A DNA stretch of 64,000 nt from JADKHR01 sp041917295 (GTDB lineage Bacteria; Elusimicrobiota; Elusimicrobia; FEN-1173), in contig JAYRXX010000063.1 in assembly GCA_041917295.1 (NCBI GenBank), positions 62,001 through 126,000 on the forward strand, written 5' to 3'. The translations under genes were made by a program, and so were the position numbers. The notes under the pieces were generated by a model that did no database searches, had not been told where the DNA came from, and worked only from the letters and a program-made list of their open reading frames with translations. This document shows, piece by piece, positions 60,637 through 64,000 of this stretch; the first letter of the stretch is position 1; each line of letters begins with the position of its first letter.

Positions 60637-62001
60637 CTATCGGGCCAGCCCGATGAACGCGAGCAAAAACGCCAGGTCTTCGTCCCGGAACTGCATGTTG
60701 GCGTTGACGTTCAGATTTTTTCGTTCGGCCACGTCTTCCACCTGCGCGCCCAGCCACAACCACGGGTCGATCGCTTTCACCCGCGCCCCCACGTTGTAAA
60801 CAGGGGCGTTGAATGTGCGGCCCTGATATGTTTCGTCGCGGCCAAAATTGTATCCCTCGGCCTCCAGCTCCACCCGCTTGTTCCATCCGGTGGACACCGG
60901 CAACGGACGAATCTTGACCCCGCCGCCTCCCGCCGATCGGATCACGCCTCCGTAGAGGGTGACCGGCCCAAAATCGTGCCCGAGCACGCCGGTGAACGTG
61001 TTCCGTCGCTCCAAATCCGACCCGGTTAACGTCCGGTCTTGGCGTTCACCCAAATTGTTCCCCGCCAAATAATAGTACTTGCCGGGGCGCGGAACCACCT
61101 TGACCCCCACGTCCGGGCGCCAACGGTCGTCCTCGAAATCGTAACGCTGGCGGTAGTCCCAATAAACACTGATCGCGGCGATGCGCCCGGTAAACCCTTT
61201 GATGTCTTTCGTCGCCTGGTTGACGTTGGACATGGTTTGGTCCAGGTTCTTACCCAGCTCCGGATCGTTCACCAATCGCCCCAGCAACCCTTGGCCGTTT
61301 TGAACCCGCTCGGTGATTTCGTCCAACCGCTCGGAGATGGATCGAAACTTGGCCAACATCACTTTCACGTCTTCTTTCCGCTCGCCGGAAATCTCCCGCA
61401 GGTCCGCCGCCACCTGTTTGGCGTGGGCCGACAGGTCCCGAACATTTCGCACGATTTCCGTCAACTCGGCCCGCTGTTCCCCCAGGGAATCCGCCAACGA
61501 CTGGGACACCTTGCGGAAATTGGCCAGAGTGACCCTCAAATTCTCGGTGGCTTCCCCGGTCACGGGATCATCTTTTAAAAAACCGCCCAACTTCGACATG
61601 ACGTCGTCAAACGTAAACGTGGGGGTTCCTTCCACCGATTCGCCCGCCGGCAAAGCCGGACGAGAGGGGTCCCCCAGCGTCATTTCCAAATATTTCGACC
61701 CGATAAAACCTGTCGACGCCACCTGGGCCTTCGACCCCTGGGGCACCGCCACCCCCTTGCGGATCCGAATTTTTACCCGCGCGCGCTGGTTTTCCAAATC
61801 GATGCGTTCCACCTGCCCCACTTCCACGCCAGCCACTTTCACCGGCCCCTTTTCGGGCAAGCCCAGGGCGTTGTCGAAATAAACGTAGAGCGGGTAAGTG
61901 CCGTGAAATTGGAAATCCCCCAACACGATCACGCCCAACGCAAACACGAACAGCCCCGTGAGCGTGAACAAGCCCACTTTTGTTTCTGTCGTTAACGCCA
62001 T
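60637..62001 (-). CDS. mlaD: MlaD-type MCE-domain lipid-transport protein with a C-terminal barrel-like region
   Basis: 454 residues. A membrane anchor (VGLFTLTGLFVFALGVIVLGD, around 9-29) is followed by one MCE domain at about 35-115 (LYVYFDNALGLPEKGPVKVAGVEV; GFIGSKYLEMTLGD). A long helical region with coiled-coil character follows at about 130-280. Then come about 170 residues of alternating strands (YYYLAGNNLGERQD; LGHDFGPVTLYGGVIRSAGGG; KRVELEAEGYNF) ending in an aromatic/hydrophobic tail (FLLAFIGLAR). This recalls the long MlaD type of diderm Firmicutes, where a C-terminal barrel reaches the outer membrane. It is the substrate-binding part of the Mla ABC system encoded with mlaF and mlaE. 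Confidence 0.9.
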   Translation of the reverse strand: MALTTETKVGLFTLTGLFVFALGVIVLGDFQFHGTYPLYVYFDNALGLPEKGPVKVAGVEVGQVERIDLENQRARVKIRIRKGVAVPQGSKAQVASTGFIGSKYLEMTLGDPSRPALPAGESVEGTPTFTFDDVMSKLGGFLKDDPVTGEATENLRVTLANFRKVSQSLADSLGEQRAELTEIVRNVRDLSAHAKQVAADLREISGERKEDVKVMLAKFRSISERLDEITERVQNGQGLLGRLVNDPELGKNLDQTMSNVNQATKDIKGFTGRIAAISVYWDYRQRYDFEDDRWRPDVGVKVVPRPGKYYYLAGNNLGERQDRTLTGSDLERRNTFTGVLGHDFGPVTLYGGVIRSAGGGGVKIRPLPVSTGWNKRVELEAEGYNFGRDETYQGRTFNAPVYNVGARVKAIDPWLWLGAQVEDVAERKNLNVNANMQFRDEDLAFLLAFIGLAR

Positions 62002-62762
62002 CAGTATGACCTCACCGGCATTTGAATGGGGCCCTGCGACGACCCCGTGATGAACTGCTGGACCAACGGATTATCGGACCGCTGAATCTCGTCGGGTGTT
62101 CCCACCGCCACCAGACGGCCCTCGTGAATCATCGCGATCCGGCTTGAAATTTTATAGGCCGACTTCAAATCGTGCGTCACGGCGATGGACGTGATTTTCA
62201 ATTTGGCGCGAATGCCCACGATCAAATCGTTGATCACGTCCGACATGATCGGGTCCAACCCCGTGGTCGGCTCGTCATACAAAATATATTCCGGCTCGTG
62301 GGCGATGGCCCGGGCCAACCCCACCCGTTTTTTCATGCCCCCGGACAATTCCGCCGGCTTCAGGGCCGCCACTTCGGGCTTCAACCCCACCAACGCCAAA
62401 CACCGCTCGACAATCGCGTCGCCGCGAACCAGTTCCCGGGGCTTCAAATTCCGCACGCCGAACAACACGTTTTCCGCCACGGTCAACGAATCAAACAACG
62501 CCGCGCCTTGAAACAAAAAACCGAACTTGCTTTGAATCCGAGACAAATCATCTTCGTCTAACGCCGTGATGTCCTGGTTGTCCACCCACACCCGGCCTTG
62601 ATCGGGCTTGAGGAGCCCCACCATGATTTTCAGGGTCACGCTTTTGCCGGTCCCCGACCCGCCGATGAGGGTCAACGTTTCGCCTTCTCTCACCTCCAGG
62701 TCCAGCCCGCGCAACACCCGGTTGAGACCAAACGCCCGATGAACGCCTTCCAGCCGAATCAT
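62001..62762 (-). CDS. mlaF: Mla ABC transporter ATPase
   Basis: 253 residues from the ATG at 62762; the longer frame upstream is a shadow of mlaE. It begins IRLEGVHRAFGLNRVLRGLD. Walker A is LIGGSGTGKSVTLKIMVGLL, followed by the Q-loop, the signature ELSGGMKKRVGLARAIAHEP and Walker B YILYDEPTTGLDPIMSD, then ITSIAVTHDLKSAYKISSR. It shares 1 nt with mlaD and 4 nt with mlaE. It powers phospholipid transport between the membranes. Confidence 0.97.
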   Translation of the reverse strand: MIRLEGVHRAFGLNRVLRGLDLEVREGETLTLIGGSGTGKSVTLKIMVGLLKPDQGRVWVDNQDITALDEDDLSRIQSKFGFLFQGAALFDSLTVAENVLFGVRNLKPRELVRGDAIVERCLALVGLKPEVAALKPAELSGGMKKRVGLARAIAHEPEYILYDEPTTGLDPIMSDVINDLIVGIRAKLKITSIAVTHDLKSAYKISSRIAMIHEGRLVAVGTPDEIQRSDNPLVQQFITGSSQGPIQMPVRSY

Positions 62763-63538
62763 CCAATGCCCAGAGACACCAAGATCGCCGACAAGAAATA
62801 GTCGCTCACCAAAATGCACACCATGCTGATCACCACCGCGCTGGTGGTGGACCGGCCCACGCCTTCGGCGCCGCCCGATGTTTGCAACCCTTTGTAACAC
62901 GCGGTGATCACAATAATAAGAGCATACGCCACGGACTTTATCAACCCATGGAACGCGTCTTCCAGCTGAATGGCCCGAATTTCGTCCCAATAAATACTGG
63001 ACGGGACATCGAGCCGAAAATGGGCCACGAAATACCCCCCCACCACCCCGATCACGTCCGCATACACGGTGAGCAGGGGAACCATCAAAAGACATGCTAA
63101 AAATCGCGGCACCACCAGGTAACGAACCGGATGGGTTCCCAGAGTGTATAACGCGTCCACCTGCTCGGTCACGTTCATGGTGCCGATTTCCGCGGCGATG
63201 CGCGCGCCCACCCGGCCCGCCACCACCACGCCCGTCAACACGGGGCCGAGCTCTTTTAAAAGCGACAACCCCACCACGGTTCCAACGTACAACGGTTCGT
63301 TGAAAACCCGGCGAAAGGAAAACCCCGTTTGCAAAGCCAACACCATTCCCGTGAACAGCGCCGTTAAGCTGGTGACCGGAAACGACTGGACGCCCACTTC
63401 CATCATCTGGTTGAACACGTTTTTTCCATCGGCGCGCGCCGACGGCAACCAGCGAAACGTTTTTCGAACCATCACCGTGACGCTTCCCACCGCATCGGCC
63501 AAGTCCAGAACGCGCTGGGTGTAGATTCGAAACACCAC
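62759..63538 (-). CDS. mlaE: Mla ABC transporter permease
   Basis: 259 residues from the GTG pair at 63538/63535; which GTG is used is not decided, but both follow the alr stop closely. An N-terminal soluble stretch is followed by five to six hydrophobic helices with the permease motif KELGPVLTGVVVAGRVGARIAAEIGTMNVTEQVDALYTLG, and CYKGLQTSGGAEGVGRSTTSAVVISM in the C-terminal part. Both are diagnostic of MlaE. It forms the membrane core with MlaF. Confidence 0.95.
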   Translation of the reverse strand: MVFRIYTQRVLDLADAVGSVTVMVRKTFRWLPSARADGKNVFNQMMEVGVQSFPVTSLTALFTGMVLALQTGFSFRRVFNEPLYVGTVVGLSLLKELGPVLTGVVVAGRVGARIAAEIGTMNVTEQVDALYTLGTHPVRYLVVPRFLACLLMVPLLTVYADVIGVVGGYFVAHFRLDVPSSIYWDEIRAIQLEDAFHGLIKSVAYALIIVITACYKGLQTSGGAEGVGRSTTSAVVISMVCILVSDYFLSAILVSLGIG

Positions 63539-63549
63539 TTTAATGGGCC

Positions 63550-64000
63550 TCACCGGCTCCCCCGGAACAACCGCGGTACCCGCTTGGAAATGCCGCAGAC
63601 AATTTCGTAGGGGATGGTATCGGCCCACCCGGCCATGTCCGACACTGAAATTTCGGCCCGCCCCTGAGCCCCCACAAGCACGACTTCTTCGCCCGCCTCC
63701 ACACCCGGCCGGTCGGTCACATCCACCAAAATTTGGTCCATGGTCACCCGGCCCACAACGGGACAACGGTGTCCTTTGATCAACACCTCGCCCCGGCCGG
63801 ACAAATCCCGACGGTATCCGTCGGCGTAGCCCACCGGCAACGTGGCGATGCGACTTCGCCGCCGGGCCCGCCAGGTCCAACCGTAACTCAGCGGCGTGCC
63901 TCGCCGAACGGTTTTTAAAAACACCACCCGGGTTTTCCACGCAAGAACCGGTCGAAGATCAATTTTCTTTTCCAAACCGGGCCACGGCGGAATTCCGTAC
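63550..64000 (-). CDS. alr: Alanine racemase, C-terminal part (partial)
   Basis: The gene runs off the right edge of the window; 150 residues of its C-terminal half are visible, starting YGIPPWPG. LKTVRRGTPLSYGWTWRA, RIATLPVGYADGYRRDLSGRG (with the catalytic-type Tyr) and GRVTMDQILVDVTDRPGV are the standard beta-domain motifs, and DTIPYEIVCGISKRVPR the end. The PLP-lysine N-terminal half is outside. It makes D-alanine for peptidoglycan. It stands 11 nt before mlaE, so the Mla genes are probably cotranscribed with it. Confidence 0.95.
   Translation of the reverse strand, partial: YGIPPWPGLEKKIDLRPVLAWKTRVVFLKTVRRGTPLSYGWTWRARRRSRIATLPVGYADGYRRDLSGRGEVLIKGHRCPVVGRVTMDQILVDVTDRPGVEAGEEVVLVGAQGRAEISVSDMAGWADTIPYEIVCGISKRVPRLFRGSR

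Noticed and set aside
1..64000. CRISPR array, rRNA genes, prophage or complete insertion sequence
   Set aside because: No regularly spaced direct repeats, no rRNA-like sequence, no integrase, transposase or phage structural gene was seen; the only mobile-looking items are short palindromic elements near 28.8 kb and the small toxin-antitoxin modules.

Overview
The window is a gene-dense piece of a bacterial chromosome, high in G+C over most of its length. It encodes a diderm (Gram-negative) cell: KDO, heptose and lipid A genes, an Mla lipid-transport operon and outer-membrane type beta-barrel proteins. The mix of TrpB2, canonical PPDK, a PorV-like barrel beside a FlgD/T9SS-like tailed subtilisin, and a very large membrane protein with dikinase modules fits Elusimicrobiota or a nearby candidate phylum. 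That placement is inference from gene content; there is no rRNA here to confirm it.

Layout. 0-7.5 kb: tail of an unknown plus-strand gene, a MazF/RHH toxin-antitoxin pair, tRNA-Leu overlapped by an HNH gene, then trpB2, a LOG-family gene, glpD and a PilB/GspE ATPase. 7.5-24 kb: one long minus-strand envelope cluster (pyrG, kdsB, rfaE1, lpxL, lpxK, two GT9 heptosyltransferase-like genes, two GT4, one GT2, a polysaccharide deacetylase, waaA and a DUF374 acyltransferase), mostly joined by 4-nt start/stop overlaps. A DUF433/DUF5615 toxin-antitoxin pair with a frameshifted toxin sits inside it. 24-28.6 kb: a MetH-activation-like gene, secF, secD, yajC and tgt. 28.6-29.07 kb: non-coding DNA with two palindromic elements. 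29-38.4 kb: a 628-residue membrane protein and a 2486-residue protein with dikinase-type modules in permuted order. 38.6-43.5 kb: ppdK and a YyaL-type protein.

At 43.7 kb transcription switches to the plus strand: an ECF sigma factor, a zinc-type anti-sigma factor, then a tiny unit made of an ECF-like promoter, an 8-codon Cys-containing ORF with a strong Shine-Dalgarno sequence, and a terminator. An MFS exporter, tRNA-Tyr (minus), a palindromic tandem repeat and a thioredoxin-like gene follow. At 46.8-52 kb are a monooxygenase-like gene, comM, and a secreted subtilisin coupled to a PorV-like barrel gene. From 52 kb to the end, minus-strand housekeeping genes: a cREC receiver-like protein, a thermonuclease, citrate synthase, rlmB, cysS, ispF, ispD, a PIN/TRAM protein, radA, a bifunctional nuclease, mlaD-mlaF-mlaE, and the 3' part of alr.

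Functionally, the largest theme is envelope construction: lipid A-KDO-heptose core synthesis, Sec export accessories, Mla transport with an unusually long MlaD, and D-alanine supply. The strongest candidates for something undescribed are the 2486-residue protein with its 628-residue neighbour, and the sigma/anti-sigma locus with its 8-codon gene.
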